From assembly GCA_027484165.1 (NCBI GenBank), contig JAIXWH010000146.1:1-40582 (forward strand): a DNA stretch of 40,582 nucleotides, read 5' to 3'. The stretch comes from Chitinophagaceae bacterium. GTDB taxonomy: Bacteria > Bacteroidota > Bacteroidia > Chitinophagales > Chitinophagaceae. Below are positions 15,825 to 25,834 of this stretch, piece after piece. The notes beneath the pieces were generated by a model. That model did not search any database and had not been told where the DNA came from. It saw nothing but the letters and a program-made list of their open reading frames with translations. The first letter of the stretch is position 1, and each line of letters opens with the position of its first letter. Position numbers and translations under genes: made by a program.

Positions 15825-18596
15825 ATGACCAGGATTTTATTAATTATCGTAATCACATTAATTAGCAGTACTTTTTCTTTAGGACAAAAAATTCAAATCA
15901 ACGGAAAAATACAGGATGAGGCAGGAAAGATGCCAATCAAAAATGCCGTAGTTATGATTTTATCAGAAAAAGATTCTATTCTGCAAAGCTTTACAAGAAC
16001 CAACGAAAGAGGTGAATACATGCTTACAATAGAAAGCGGAGGAAATAAAATATTAATGATTACAAATCCTTTATATGCAGATTATGTTGATAACATCACT
16101 TTGAACGGAAATTCAAAAACTATAAATACCGTAAATCTTACCAATAAAAGCAAATTACTTCAAGAAATCATTATTAAAACCGGTGGAAGCATCAAAATAA
16201 AAGGTGACACCACCATTTATACCGCTGATAGTTTTAATGTGAGCGCAAACGCCAATGTAGAAGAATTACTCAAAAAACTTCCAGGAATCCAGGTTGATAA
16301 AAATGGAGAAATAAAAGCCATGGGTGAAAAAGTACAAAAAGTGCTGGTTGATGGCGAAGAGTTTTTTGGCGACGATCCTGGTATGGCTGTTAAAAACTTG
16401 AGAGCAGATGCTGTTAAAGAAGTGCAGGTATTTGACAAAAAAAGTGAACAAGCTGCTTTTACTGGCATTGATGATGGAAATACTCAAAAAACCATCAATT
16501 TAAAATTGAAAGAAGATAAACGTAAAGGGTATTTTGGGAAAATAAGTCTTTCAGGTGGCGCAGGTAAAGATATTACCAATCGATTTAACAATAATTTCCT
16601 TTTTGGTTCATTTAAAGGAAAAAGAAAAATATCTGCGTTCATACTCAATGGCAATACAGGACAAGATGGATTAAACTGGCAAGAAAATCAGAAGTATGGC
16701 ATGAATGAAAACAGCAATTTTGAAATGTGGGATGAAGACGGCATTTTCGCTTTTAGTTTTGGTTCAGGCAATACAGATGAAGAAGTATACATCAATGCAG
16801 AAAATGGATTTTTAAGAAATGTAAACTCAGGATTACAGTACACCAACAAATGGAAAGACAAACACAACCTTAACTTCTCTCCAAAATATAATGAACAGGA
16901 TTATACTAACATTAAAACAGTAAAAAATATTACTCAATATGGCGACTCTTCAATAATTGAAAATAGCGTATCTACCAATCAAATTAAAAGATACAATTTA
17001 AAAAATACATTGATTTACGATTTCAATATTGACAGTAGCAATTCATTGAAAGTAACCTTGAGACAAAACTTTTTCCATAGTGAAAATAAAGACATCACCA
17101 TTTCAGAAACCAATGGAAATTCAGGAAAACTAATCAACAATAGCAGCAAAGAAATTAATAACAGTTACGATAAAAACAATTCAGTTGTTAATTTGATTTT
17201 TAAACACAAGTTTAAAAAAGAAAGAAGAACATTGTCACTTAATGCCGACTTGAATTATTTGAAGATTGAAAGTAACAATTATCTGAAATCTAACAATATT
17301 TTTGCTTTCAACAATTTCGACTCAACTATCGACCAGGTTACCAAAGGAGATAAAAGCACCAACGCTATCTCAACTAAACTGATTTATACAGAACCGCTAT
17401 CAAAAAGATGGTCAATGGAATTAAGTTATGAATTTTCAGCAAATACCGGAAAAAACAACCAAAACACTTTCTCTAAATCTAATACTACTGATACTTATGA
17501 TGTTTACAATAATTTACTAAGCAACAATTTTGATCAAAACATCATCATTCAAAAACCATCAGCAAAATTCAATTATGCGTTCAAGAAATTCAAATTCAAT
17601 TTTGGATCAGGTTTCGGATTCACCCAATTTGATCTTTTGGATGTATCTAACAAAAAAGAATATTTAAGAAATTACACCAACCTCTTTCCTACGGCCACTT
17701 TTGTATATGCATACAAAGGCAATCACTCATTGAGAATTAAATACAATGGTTATAACACCCAACCAACATTAAACCAATTACAACCATTACAAAACAATAA
17801 CGACCTCTTTAATCAATATATTGGGAATCCTGATTTAAAGCCTTCATTCGCCAACAATATCAATATCAATCACAATGGATACAATTTTCTTAAAGAGATG
17901 TGGAATTACCAATCATTGAATATCACATTCACTAATAACTCTATTACAAACAGCAAGATATTCGATCCATTCACCGGTAAAACCATTACCCAACCTGTAA
18001 ACACAAATGGAAATATCAATGTTAATTTATGGACTGGAGTTGGCTTTAAATTAAAGAAAACAAAAATCGATATCGAATTCAATCCCAATGCTAATTATTC
18101 TAGATTTAATGATATTATTAACGGAATTAAAAGTTCATCCAAAACAATCTCTGGTGGAATCAACCTCACTGTTAGAAAGTCTATTGCTGATAAATACGAT
18201 TTAAGTGCAAACAATGACTTCAATTATAACTATAATACAAATGCTCAAACAAATACATCTAATTCTTTCAAGACAAACAAGTTAAGTTTAAATGCTACGT
18301 TTTACTATAAAAAAGTTTGGTCTATAATTTCTGACTTCGAATACTTTTCTAGAGAAAAACTACCCGGACAAACAGACAATTTAAATGTGAATATGCTTAA
18401 TCTAAAATTGCAAAAAACATTCAAGAATAAAGAGTATACTTTATATGCACAGGTTAGAGACTTGTTAAACCAAAACACTGGAATCGACAGAAACTATTAT
18501 GGTAATACTTTCAGCGAAGAAAGAAATCAACGATTGAAAAGATACTTCATGATCGGTTTTAGCTGGGATTTTAAAAATAACAATAAGAAAAAATAA
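15825..18596 (+). CDS. TonB-dependent-receptor-like outer-membrane beta-barrel protein
   Basis: 923 residues. A signal peptide ends at about residue 20 (SLGQ). Residues 24-110 form a carboxypeptidase-regulatory-like beta-sandwich. A plug-like domain follows (about 120-235, with ELLKKLPGIQVDKNGEI and VLVDGEEFFGDDPG). The rest is a barrel of alternating Asn/Lys/aromatic strands ending FMIGFSWDF, an outer-membrane-type terminus with terminal aromatic residues. No SusD partner is present, so this is not a classic glycan-uptake pair. It is followed at once by a GLPGLI-family gene, a pairing common in Bacteroidota. The cargo is unknown; peptide or metal uptake is possible. It splits the glycogen genes without obvious connection to them. 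Confidence 0.88.
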   Translation: MTRILLIIVITLISSTFSLGQKIQINGKIQDEAGKMPIKNAVVMILSEKDSILQSFTRTNERGEYMLTIESGGNKILMITNPLYADYVDNITLNGNSKTINTVNLTNKSKLLQEIIIKTGGSIKIKGDTTIYTADSFNVSANANVEELLKKLPGIQVDKNGEIKAMGEKVQKVLVDGEEFFGDDPGMAVKNLRADAVKEVQVFDKKSEQAAFTGIDDGNTQKTINLKLKEDKRKGYFGKISLSGGAGKDITNRFNNNFLFGSFKGKRKISAFILNGNTGQDGLNWQENQKYGMNENSNFEMWDEDGIFAFSFGSGNTDEEVYINAENGFLRNVNSGLQYTNKWKDKHNLNFSPKYNEQDYTNIKTVKNITQYGDSSIIENSVSTNQIKRYNLKNTLIYDFNIDSSNSLKVTLRQNFFHSENKDITISETNGNSGKLINNSSKEINNSYDKNNSVVNLIFKHKFKKERRTLSLNADLNYLKIESNNYLKSNNIFAFNNFDSTIDQVTKGDKSTNAISTKLIYTEPLSKRWSMELSYEFSANTGKNNQNTFSKSNTTDTYDVYNNLLSNNFDQNIIIQKPSAKFNYAFKKFKFNFGSGFGFTQFDLLDVSNKKEYLRNYTNLFPTATFVYAYKGNHSLRIKYNGYNTQPTLNQLQPLQNNNDLFNQYIGNPDLKPSFANNININHNGYNFLKEMWNYQSLNITFTNNSITNSKIFDPFTGKTITQPVNTNGNINVNLWTGVGFKLKKTKIDIEFNPNANYSRFNDIINGIKSSSKTISGGINLTVRKSIADKYDLSANNDFNYNYNTNAQTNTSNSFKTNKLSLNATFYYKKVWSIISDFEYFSREKLPGQTDNLNVNMLNLKLQKTFKNKEYTLYAQVRDLLNQNTGIDRNYYGNTFSEERNQRLKRYFMIGFSWDFKNNNKKK

Positions 18597-18620
18597 AAAG
18601 TGAAAAGTAACATTTTAAAA

Positions 18621-19379
18621 ATGAAAAAGATCATATTATTCTTTGTTTTACAAACATCACTAAGTTTAATGGTTAGTGCTCAATTTATTGAGAGTGGCGA
18701 GATCGAATTTGAAGTAAAGACAAACATCAAAAAAACGATGGGTAACACTCCATGGGGCGAAATGATGAAGAACAAGCTTCCTAATTTCAAAACAGCCTAT
18801 TATAAATTCACTTTCAATCAAAACAAAAGTAATTACCAATTTGACCATTGGGAAAATAAAGATCTGATTCCAGATATGTTTAGAAAGAGTGATGAGCAAT
18901 CCATTTGGTATTCTGATTTCGATAACAACAAATTAATAATGCAAAAAGATGTATTTGGAACTGCATTCAACATCAAAGATTCATCGATTAAAATCGAATG
19001 GAAATTGAGCAATGAAAATCGTATCATTTCGGGGTATAATTGCAGAAAAGCAGTGGGCAAAATTATGGACAGCGTTTATGTATTCGCTTTCTATACCGAA
19101 GAAATCACCATCCCTGGTGGCCCCTGCACCATGCATGGTTTACCGGGAATGATTTTAGGAATGACAATACCAAGATTATACACTTCATGGATAGCCACTA
19201 AAATCAATGATAAAACAAAAGCAATTACGATTTCAGAACCTGCTTCATCTAAAAACGTTTTTTCATTAAATGCAATTCAAAAAACCATCATTGAAAAGAC
19301 AAAAGAATGGGGAGGCAATGATGACGATCCCGAATCCAGAAAATGGATTGAACAATTGGTTTGGAATGTGTTACTGTAA
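18621..19379 (+). CDS. GLPGLI family exported protein
   Basis: 252 residues. A signal peptide ending SAQ (about residue 21) precedes a beta-rich domain, and the family signature lies at CTMHGLPGMILGM (about residues 170-182). The family is defined by this motif and is often encoded beside outer-membrane receptors like the preceding gene, 24 bases upstream. Function is unknown. The frame is open from a GTG at 18600, but the ATG at 18621 gives a cleaner signal peptide. The last nine bases overlap the 3' end of glgC on the other strand, with no terminator between them. Confidence 0.88.
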   Translation: MKKIILFFVLQTSLSLMVSAQFIESGEIEFEVKTNIKKTMGNTPWGEMMKNKLPNFKTAYYKFTFNQNKSNYQFDHWENKDLIPDMFRKSDEQSIWYSDFDNNKLIMQKDVFGTAFNIKDSSIKIEWKLSNENRIISGYNCRKAVGKIMDSVYVFAFYTEEITIPGGPCTMHGLPGMILGMTIPRLYTSWIATKINDKTKAITISEPASSKNVFSLNAIQKTIIEKTKEWGGNDDDPESRKWIEQLVWNVLL

Positions 19380-20651
19380 TTCAAAGCCATCGTTGATTAC
19401 AGCACTTTTCTTAATGACAATGATTCCGTCTTTAATTGAAAATAATGGATGATCTGCATTTTCGAGGTGAGTTCCTCCTATTATAGTAACGTTATTGCCT
19501 ACACGACAATCTTTATCGACAATTACATTTTTCAATACACACTGATCACCAATACCCAACTTGGGTAAGTTGATGCTATTATTATTTTCAATCTGATCGA
19601 TGGTTTCATAAAAATCATTACCCATGATATAGCAACTGATAATTCTAGTTCCCTTTCCTACCCTGCTTCTAATACCAATAACTGAATTGGAAATCTCTGC
19701 TGCATGAATAATGGAGCCTTCTGCAATGATTGAATGAATGATACTCGTACCGATAAATTTTGCTGGTGGCAGCATTCTTGCCCTGCTGTAAACCATCTTG
19801 TCGTTATCAAATAAATTAAAAGGAGGCAAGTCTAGAGTCAAAGCCAAATTAGCTTCGAAAAAGGATGATATATTTCCGATGTCTGTCCAATACCCATCAT
19901 ACTGATAACTTACTACTTTATACTGGCTCAAAGAGTAAGGCATAATCTCTTTGCCAAAATCTGTTGCATCTGCTTTTTCAGATTCCAACAAATTGAATAA
20001 AGCTTTTTTATTGAAAACATAAATGCCCATCGAAGCGAGGTAAAACCTTCCTTGTTCTTTCATTTCATTACCTGTATCACTGATCCAATCTGGCAACAAT
20101 TGAACTGCAGGTTTTTCTATGAATGAAGTAATGATATTGTATTCATCAGCTTTTAATATGCCGAATTCAGTTGCCTCATGCTGACCAACAGGTATCGTTG
20201 CAATTGAAATATCTGCTCCTGAATTTCTATGACTTTCCAACATAAAGGTGAAATCCATCTGATACAACTGATCTCCACTTAAAATCAATACATATTCGAA
20301 ATCTTCTTTTTTTATATGCTTCAATGACTGACGAACCGCATCTGCAGTTCCCTGAAACCATCCCGGACTGTCGGGTGTTTGTTCTGCAGCAAGGATGTCA
20401 ACAAAGCCATTACTGAAACCACTGAACTGATAGGTATTTTTGATATGCTTATTTAATGAAGCTGAATTGTATTGTGTCAATACAAACATGCGATTAATAT
20501 TGCTGTTAATACAATTCGAGATTGGAATATCAACCAATCTATATTTGCCTGCTATAGGAACTGCGGGCTTACTTCTTGTTGCAGTAAGTGGATATAATCT
20601 GGTGCCGGCACCGCCGCCTAAAATAACTGCTATTGTTTTTTTATTGATCAT
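19371..20651 (-). CDS. glgC: Glucose-1-phosphate adenylyltransferase (ADP-glucose pyrophosphorylase)
   Basis: 426 residues. The N-terminal nucleotidyltransferase domain has GGGAGTRLYPLT, RSKPAVPIAGKYRLVDIPISNC, SGDQLYQMDF and the FIEKP glucose-phosphate motif. From about residue 290 there is a left-handed beta-helix of hexapeptide repeats. It makes ADP-glucose, the donor used by GlgA and the usual allosteric control point of bacterial glycogen synthesis. It follows glgA by nine bases and is almost certainly co-transcribed with it. Confidence 0.96.
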   Translation of the reverse strand: MINKKTIAVILGGGAGTRLYPLTATRSKPAVPIAGKYRLVDIPISNCINSNINRMFVLTQYNSASLNKHIKNTYQFSGFSNGFVDILAAEQTPDSPGWFQGTADAVRQSLKHIKKEDFEYVLILSGDQLYQMDFTFMLESHRNSGADISIATIPVGQHEATEFGILKADEYNIITSFIEKPAVQLLPDWISDTGNEMKEQGRFYLASMGIYVFNKKALFNLLESEKADATDFGKEIMPYSLSQYKVVSYQYDGYWTDIGNISSFFEANLALTLDLPPFNLFDNDKMVYSRARMLPPAKFIGTSIIHSIIAEGSIIHAAEISNSVIGIRSRVGKGTRIISCYIMGNDFYETIDQIENNNSINLPKLGIGDQCVLKNVIVDKDCRVGNNVTIIGGTHLENADHPLFSIKDGIIVIKKSAVINDGFELQ

Positions 20652-20660
20652 ATGGAATAC

Positions 20661-22076
20661 TTAACTTATTGTTTTGTAAAGTAATAGATAATCATTCGCA
20701 CTTTTCTCCCAACTGTTATTGATTGTTATCATTTTTTTTCTCAAGATATTTACCTTAGAAGAGTCATGATATAAATCAATTGCCCTTCCAATAGAATAGA
20801 CTATATCATGAACTGAAGCCTCATTAAAACAAATTCCGTATCCATTTTTCTCTCCAAAATCAACCACCGTATCTTTTAATCCGCCTGTGCTTCTTACTAT
20901 AGGAATGGTTTGATATCGTAAAGCATACATTTGGTTCAATCCGCAAGGTTCCACTCTGCTTGGCATCAATAAAAAATCAGCACCTGCATACATCTGATGA
21001 CTCAACTGTTCATTGTATTCTAGCTTTGAATGATAGTAATCAAATGAATGTTCCTTAATGCCCATCAATTCTTTTTCAATTGCAGGGTTACCATTGCCCA
21101 ACATTAAAAAGTTAAACTGAGCGGGATATTTTTCAAAAGCAATCCTCAAGGCTTCGGGCAATAAATCAGCCGATTTCTCTCCTACTAAACGACCAATAAA
21201 AATGAACAAAGGCAATTTTTCTTCAAACCCAAACTCGTTGCATAAATATTTCTTATTCAATTCTTTTCCCTTTTCAAAATTATTTTCGTCAAAATTAAAT
21301 TGAATCAGAGGGTCTATTGCCGGATTCCATACAGCATAATCAATGCCATTAATTATACCTGAACATTTTTGTTTTTCTGAAGAAATCAGGTATTCTATAC
21401 CGTTAGCTTTAGAAAAAAGCTCCTGCATGTAACTTGGGCTCACTGTTGTTACTCTGTCGGCGCATTTAACAGCACAAGCCAATGGATTCAACTGATAATC
21501 CCATTCCAGCAAACCTTTATTCCATTTTTCCCATGGCGGGAAAGCGTCAGATTTAGTTAAAGGCATCCAGCCTTGATATTGTGCATTATGGATGGTTAAT
21601 ACCGTTTTTATATTTACAAGAGATGTATATTCATAACAATTCCTTATCAGGAAGGGAATCAATCCAGTGTGATAGTCATGCACATGAATGATATCAGGAT
21701 TATTTTTCCATGTTGACAGCCATTTTAAAAAAGAGAGTTGAAAAACGAGATAGCGGTCACTGTCATCTTCATAACCATAAACATTTGTTCTGTCGAAAAA
21801 ACCTTCAACCTGAATACAATGCAGCTCGAAGCCTAAAATATTTTTTTGCTCTTTGATTACGGTAAAATTCACTTCTCGATTGAAAAAGGGAATTGAATTT
21901 TGATATACCGTATCCCATTGATGCTGAAAGAGAAAAGAAGTTTGGTGCATAGGCATTACCACTTTGATGTGATGCCCTAGTTTTTGTTGGTATTTTGGAA
22001 GCGAACCAACTACATCAGCAAGTCCGCCTACTTTTGCTACAGGATAACATTCGGCGCTGAGATGTATGATTTCCAT
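20661..22076 (-). CDS. glgA: Glycogen synthase, GT5 family
   Basis: 471 residues with a two-domain GT-B fold. The ADP-glucose motif KVGGLADVVGSLP is at residues 15-27. HVHDYHTGL, TIHNAQYQG and NGIDYAVWNP follow, with GRLVGEKSADL opening the second domain and PSRVEPCGLNQMYALRY near residue 390. It extends alpha-1,4-glucan chains from ADP-glucose. It is the first gene of a glgA-glgC unit. Upstream, a weak hairpin separates it from lipA on the same strand. Confidence 0.96.
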   Translation of the reverse strand: MEIIHLSAECYPVAKVGGLADVVGSLPKYQQKLGHHIKVVMPMHQTSFLFQHQWDTVYQNSIPFFNREVNFTVIKEQKNILGFELHCIQVEGFFDRTNVYGYEDDSDRYLVFQLSFLKWLSTWKNNPDIIHVHDYHTGLIPFLIRNCYEYTSLVNIKTVLTIHNAQYQGWMPLTKSDAFPPWEKWNKGLLEWDYQLNPLACAVKCADRVTTVSPSYMQELFSKANGIEYLISSEKQKCSGIINGIDYAVWNPAIDPLIQFNFDENNFEKGKELNKKYLCNEFGFEEKLPLFIFIGRLVGEKSADLLPEALRIAFEKYPAQFNFLMLGNGNPAIEKELMGIKEHSFDYYHSKLEYNEQLSHQMYAGADFLLMPSRVEPCGLNQMYALRYQTIPIVRSTGGLKDTVVDFGEKNGYGICFNEASVHDIVYSIGRAIDLYHDSSKVNILRKKMITINNSWEKSANDYLLLYKTIS

Positions 22077-22103
22077 TTCAAAAACTTAATTTATGATATC
22101 CTG

Positions 22104-22133
22104 AAAAGGGGAACAGTATGATAATCTGATCCC
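22104..22133 (-). terminator. Weak terminator-like hairpin after lipA
   Basis: On the minus strand GGGATCAG pairs with CTGTTCCC across a 9-base loop (one T-T mismatch) and is followed by CCTTTT. It lies in the 66-base gap between lipA and glgA and may attenuate read-through. Confidence 0.4.
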
Positions 22134-22142
22134 ATTCTTTTA

Positions 22143-23060
22143 TTATGCATTCTTTTCATTCAACCATTGGTTTCTACCCCAATTAGGAATTACATGCTTT
22201 TCACTATGATAAGATGAACGAACCAACGGGCCACTCTCAACGTAATCCAATCCTAACTGATATCCGATTTCACGATATTCTGCAAATTCATCGGGATGAA
22301 TAAAACGCTGAACAGAAAGATGTTTTTTTGTGGGTTGAAGATATTGACCCAAAGTAACCACATCAACACCACTATTGTATAAATCTTTTAAGGTTTGAAC
22401 TACTTCTTCTTTGGTTTCACCTAATCCCAACATGATACCACTTTTGGTTCTCATGCCACCTTCTTTTAATGTTTTCAGCGTTTCCATACTTTGCCAGTAT
22501 TTGGCTTGAATACGTACTTGTCGTGTAAGCCTTTCCGTTGTTTCTATATTGTGACTCACCACTTCTGGTGCAGCATCAATAACACGTTGAATATTTTCTT
22601 TTTGTGCTTTAAAATCTGGAATCAAAGTTTCCAAAGTAGTATCCGGATTTAATGCTTTTACCGCTTTGATGGTATTGAACCATATTATGCTTCCTCCATC
22701 TTTCAACTCATCCCTATCTACTGAAGTTATTACTGCATGTTTAACTTTCATCAGATGGATAGCTTCAGCCACTCTTTGAGGTTCATCCCAATCCACAGGA
22801 TCGGGCTTACCGGTTGCTACTGCACAAAAACCACAGCTTCTGGTACAAATATTTCCTAAGATCATGAAGGTTGCAGTTCCTGCACCCCAGCATTCTCCCA
22901 TATTAGGACAATTACCACTTTCGCAAATCGTATGCAACTTGTGCTGATCCACTAAACCTCTCACATGCTTATATTCTTCACCAATCGGCAATTTAACTCT
23001 TAACCAATTCGGTTTTTTTACCGGAAATATTTGATCCTCTGAAGCAGTTCCACAAGACAT
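22143..23060 (-). CDS. lipA: Lipoyl synthase
   Basis: 305 residues, a radical-SAM enzyme inserting two sulfurs into octanoyl groups on carrier domains. The auxiliary-cluster motif C-x4-C-x5-C is in [12 protein letters not shown] and the radical-SAM motif C-x3-C-x2-C in [17 protein letters not shown] and the C-terminal RSSYHS serine motif are also present. Its product is the cofactor of the pyruvate dehydrogenase complex, whose E1 beta subunit is encoded near 4 kb. It follows the probable outer-membrane protein gene by 27 bases. Confidence 0.97.
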   Translation of the reverse strand: MSCGTASEDQIFPVKKPNWLRVKLPIGEEYKHVRGLVDQHKLHTICESGNCPNMGECWGAGTATFMILGNICTRSCGFCAVATGKPDPVDWDEPQRVAEAIHLMKVKHAVITSVDRDELKDGGSIIWFNTIKAVKALNPDTTLETLIPDFKAQKENIQRVIDAAPEVVSHNIETTERLTRQVRIQAKYWQSMETLKTLKEGGMRTKSGIMLGLGETKEEVVQTLKDLYNSGVDVVTLGQYLQPTKKHLSVQRFIHPDEFAEYREIGYQLGLDYVESGPLVRSSYHSEKHVIPNWGRNQWLNEKNA

Positions 23061-23087
23061 TATAAAATAGAATTTAAAAGTTATTAA

Positions 23088-23891
23088 TTATTTTCTTGTT
23101 CCAAATATCAAAGAAAGATACACGCCTAAAAAAAGTTGATTTTGCTTAATCGCAATCATTTGAGGTATCTTTTTCGAATAATATTCTAATGATGCACCGA
23201 TTTCCAATCCACTTATTATTTCGTTGTATTTACCATAGTCAAAACGAAGAGCAGATTTTAAATACATACCTGGTATCATTTTCATCTTATTCCAACCCTG
23301 ACCTAAACCGGGACCACCAATTACAGCAAAAGAGTCTGAAACATTATAATCTTCATTATATAGAGTTTCATAATTTACAAAACTTATTACATCTTCAGCA
23401 TTTGCAACCTCTACAAGATAAGGCCTTAGCAACCCCAAAGAAAGACCACCGCCAAAATTACAGCTCACCGAAACTCCATTTTTGTTCCCTTTGTTTCCTA
23501 ATAAAAACTGTTGTTGTACTCCCAATTTCATAGGATAAAAGAAATTAATTTTACCGTAAATAAATGGAGCAGAATTGACATAAGGATTTGTTGACTTTTC
23601 CTCTTTACTGTTTTTTCTTTCAACTATTTCTAACTGAAATAACAAAGATTTTTTTACTGATTGAGCCTTGCCATATTCTAAAAATCCGCCATAACCATCG
23701 TTAACCAATTTAAATCCTCCTGCAAGATGTGTTTTGTAATGAATCACACCTTCTTCTTCTTGCTTTATGATTGCGTTGATTCTTTTATTCTTCTCATCGC
23801 GCTTCGATTTCCTGTCTTGATAAATGATTTGAGCAGACAATGAATTGTTGATCAACATCAAAAACAGTGTATATAAAAATAATTTCTTCAT
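23088..23891 (-). CDS. Exported protein, probable outer-membrane beta-barrel
   Basis: 267 residues. The signal peptide ends SLSAQ (about residue 20). A charged Lys/Arg/Glu region (25-50) is followed by alternating amphipathic strands with many Gly and aromatics (GGFKLVNDGYGGFLEYG, GLEIGASLEYY), ending FLGVYLSLIFG. This suits a small outer-membrane barrel, but I do not recognise the family. It is upstream of lipA on one probable transcript, which need not mean a shared function. Confidence 0.7.
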   Translation of the reverse strand: MKKLFLYTLFLMLINNSLSAQIIYQDRKSKRDEKNKRINAIIKQEEEGVIHYKTHLAGGFKLVNDGYGGFLEYGKAQSVKKSLLFQLEIVERKNSKEEKSTNPYVNSAPFIYGKINFFYPMKLGVQQQFLLGNKGNKNGVSVSCNFGGGLSLGLLRPYLVEVANAEDVISFVNYETLYNEDYNVSDSFAVIGGPGLGQGWNKMKMIPGMYLKSALRFDYGKYNEIISGLEIGASLEYYSKKIPQMIAIKQNQLFLGVYLSLIFGTRK

Positions 23892-23919
23892 GTTTACTGT
23901 TTACTTGAGTAAATTTATG

Positions 23920-23927
23920 CAAAAATA
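23920..23927 (-). promoter_or_regulatory. Possible -7 element for the outer-membrane protein/lipA unit
   Basis: Minus-strand TATTTTTG matches TAnnTTTG 28 bases before the start. No -33 TTTG is visible at the right distance. An 11-base palindrome, GGTAACTTACC at 23939-23949, covers part of the upstream region. Confidence 0.4.
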
Positions 23928-23991
23928 CAATGATGCAAGGTAACTTACCATTATTGTTTAAAAGTTCTTCATTGTTAAAAAACCCAATAAA

Positions 23992-24396
23992 ATGACAGCA
24001 GTTATAACTTATAAAGGAGATTTAAGATGTGAATGTACCCACCTTCAAAGCGGCACAATTATTGAAACCGACGCCCCAACAGACAATAGAGGCAAAGGCG
24101 AGCGATTTAGTCCTACCGACACCGTTTGTGTAGCATTAGGCACCTGCATCATCACAACAATGGGAATTAGGGCAAATGATATGAATGTTGAACTTAAAGA
24201 AACCCAACTTGAAGTGACCAAACATATGCTCAGCGAGCCCAGAAGAATTGGCAAAATTGATATTGTTTTAAATATTCCGCCAATTACAATTGAAGAAAAA
24301 GACAAAAAAGTTTTGGAAATGATTGGCAATAATTGTCCAGTAGCAAAGAGCTTGCATCCAGATTTAGAAGTTAGCATTCAGTACAATTGGCTTTAG
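23992..24396 (+). CDS. OsmC family protein
   Basis: 134 residues with the OsmC/Ohr fold. The two conserved cysteine regions are both present: DTVCVALGTCIITTMG (about residues 44-59) and NNCPVAKSLHP (about 114-124). The N-terminal ITYKGDLRCE strand is also characteristic. OsmC proteins reduce organic or fatty-acid hydroperoxides with these cysteines; the YhfA-like branch is less well defined and this short form may belong there. The gene stands alone. Its stop is two bases from the stop of the convergent DUF2851 gene, with no terminator between. Confidence 0.9.
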   Translation: MTAVITYKGDLRCECTHLQSGTIIETDAPTDNRGKGERFSPTDTVCVALGTCIITTMGIRANDMNVELKETQLEVTKHMLSEPRRIGKIDIVLNIPPITIEEKDKKVLEMIGNNCPVAKSLHPDLEVSIQYNWL

Positions 24397-24398
24397 AT

Positions 24399-25664
24399 TT
24401 ATTTTGATTCGGATTTGAAAATGGCATAACCAATTTGACAATTCAAACAATTCTTCAGATTACAATATTCATTTTTCAACTCAATCAAAAATTGACTGTC
24501 AAGTGCATTTTTGGGAATGATATTTAGTTGCATAAAATTATCTACAATTTTATTTTTTTCGGCTTTGGTTTCTGATAACATATCCATTGCCTTACTGATA
24601 TATTTTTCCTCTTTCATAATAAAACCATATGAGAATTGCATAGGAATGATTGCGTTAACCAATAAATGCAAAATCATTCTATCTCCCATTTTCTTTTTCT
24701 GAAAGATACTAGCCTCATCAAAACGAAAATGATCATCCCAATACGATTGTGTTTCCATTTTAAAATAATCTTTAAAATAGTTTATATTATCTAAATTCAA
24801 AAATGACCCAATACTGGTTGCATTTACAGCAATAAAAGCAGATAATTGGGCTAAACGAACCGAAGGAAAATTAGAAGGCCTCATCCTTAAGAACAATAAT
24901 TTGATTCGGGGTTTATCAAGATGATATTTGTGCTTTAAAAATAAAAATTCTTTCTTGATTTGAGTGGGATACACTTCTTCAAATTCATTATCGAGCAAAC
25001 CTGCTTGTCCCATTAAAATAGCTTCTACTGTAGATATATCATTTTGATGTTTGAGTATTAATTTAAACGGAATTGATTTGGCTAATTGATAAAATGCATC
25101 TCCATTGATACTACCTCCAAATGCACGTGCAATGATCATCCAAATCATTTGAATCCAATCAAATTTATTCTGATTCAATTCATATTGAATCAAATCTGCT
25201 TTTCTTTTTAACCGATTGAACACTAAGTTTTCCTTCCATTTTTCGAGCTGCAACTCTTTTATGAAATTGATATTTTTTTCGCAAGGAATGAATTGTTTAC
25301 TGCGTAAAAGCATCTCATATTTTTGAAGAATTAATTTGGGTACAAGTGATTTTAATTCGAGTGTTGGAAACGGAAGATCTAATTCTAGATCATGTTCCCA
25401 AACAACATGAAGGATTACATTATTATAATTATTGTCATTACTGTGTCCATGCAATTTCCAATCGGATGTTTTTACATGAATTTCAATACTTCCAATCCAG
25501 GTGGTGTTTGCAATTATTATTTTTCCATTCAAAAAATCCGGACCCTGATTATCATTTTTATTACCAGGTTGAATAACGATCAAATTATTCAACTCTGTTG
25601 TCAGCAGATTCATTTTATTAAACAATTGAAATTGCCAGATATACTGCAGGAGATTTTCATTCAT
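24399..25664 (-). CDS. DUF2851 family protein
   Basis: 421 residues, cytoplasmic. Family marks are GPDFLNGKIIIANTTWIGSIEIHVK (about residues 41-65, split here for reading), DWKLHGH, YNNVILHVVWEHD and, centrally, KPRIKLLFLRMRPSNFPSVRLAQL. The C-terminus has the Cys pair region C-x4-C-x2-C-x2-G (NLKNCLNCQIG), a possible metal site. DUF2851 is conserved in Bacteroidota and has no established function that I know of. The gene appears monocistronic. Confidence 0.88.
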   Translation of the reverse strand: MNENLLQYIWQFQLFNKMNLLTTELNNLIVIQPGNKNDNQGPDFLNGKIIIANTTWIGSIEIHVKTSDWKLHGHSNDNNYNNVILHVVWEHDLELDLPFPTLELKSLVPKLILQKYEMLLRSKQFIPCEKNINFIKELQLEKWKENLVFNRLKRKADLIQYELNQNKFDWIQMIWMIIARAFGGSINGDAFYQLAKSIPFKLILKHQNDISTVEAILMGQAGLLDNEFEEVYPTQIKKEFLFLKHKYHLDKPRIKLLFLRMRPSNFPSVRLAQLSAFIAVNATSIGSFLNLDNINYFKDYFKMETQSYWDDHFRFDEASIFQKKKMGDRMILHLLVNAIIPMQFSYGFIMKEEKYISKAMDMLSETKAEKNKIVDNFMQLNIIPKNALDSQFLIELKNEYCNLKNCLNCQIGYAIFKSESK

Positions 25665-25709
25665 ACAATTGATGTTGGTAGGATTACTTATAAATAGATT
25701 ATGATTACA

Positions 25710-25734
25710 ACATCAACTTTTTACTTTAGTTGAT
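25710..25734. other. Inverted repeat upstream of the DUF2851 gene
   Basis: CATCAAC and GTTGATG face each other around an 11-base A/T-rich spacer, in the 170-base gap between maf and the DUF2851 gene. No T-run follows on either strand, so it is not a normal terminator; it could be a leader hairpin or operator. Confidence 0.3.
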
Positions 25735-25834
25735 GAGAAAAAATCGATGCAAAATAATGATCAATAAAATTTTATAGATGGGGAAATGCACTTTAAGAAA
25801 AAGTAATTTTCTTTTGATGCAAGAAGAAATAAAC

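Noticed and set aside
15825-19379. SusC/SusD glycan-uptake locus
   Set aside because: The barrel protein's partner is a GLPGLI protein, not SusD, and no glycoside hydrolase other than GlgB is near.
25791-25818. Hairpin AAGAAAA/TTTTCTT as maf terminator
   Set aside because: The stem is entirely A/T apart from one pair per arm and lies inside ordinary AT-rich spacer; stability would be too low.
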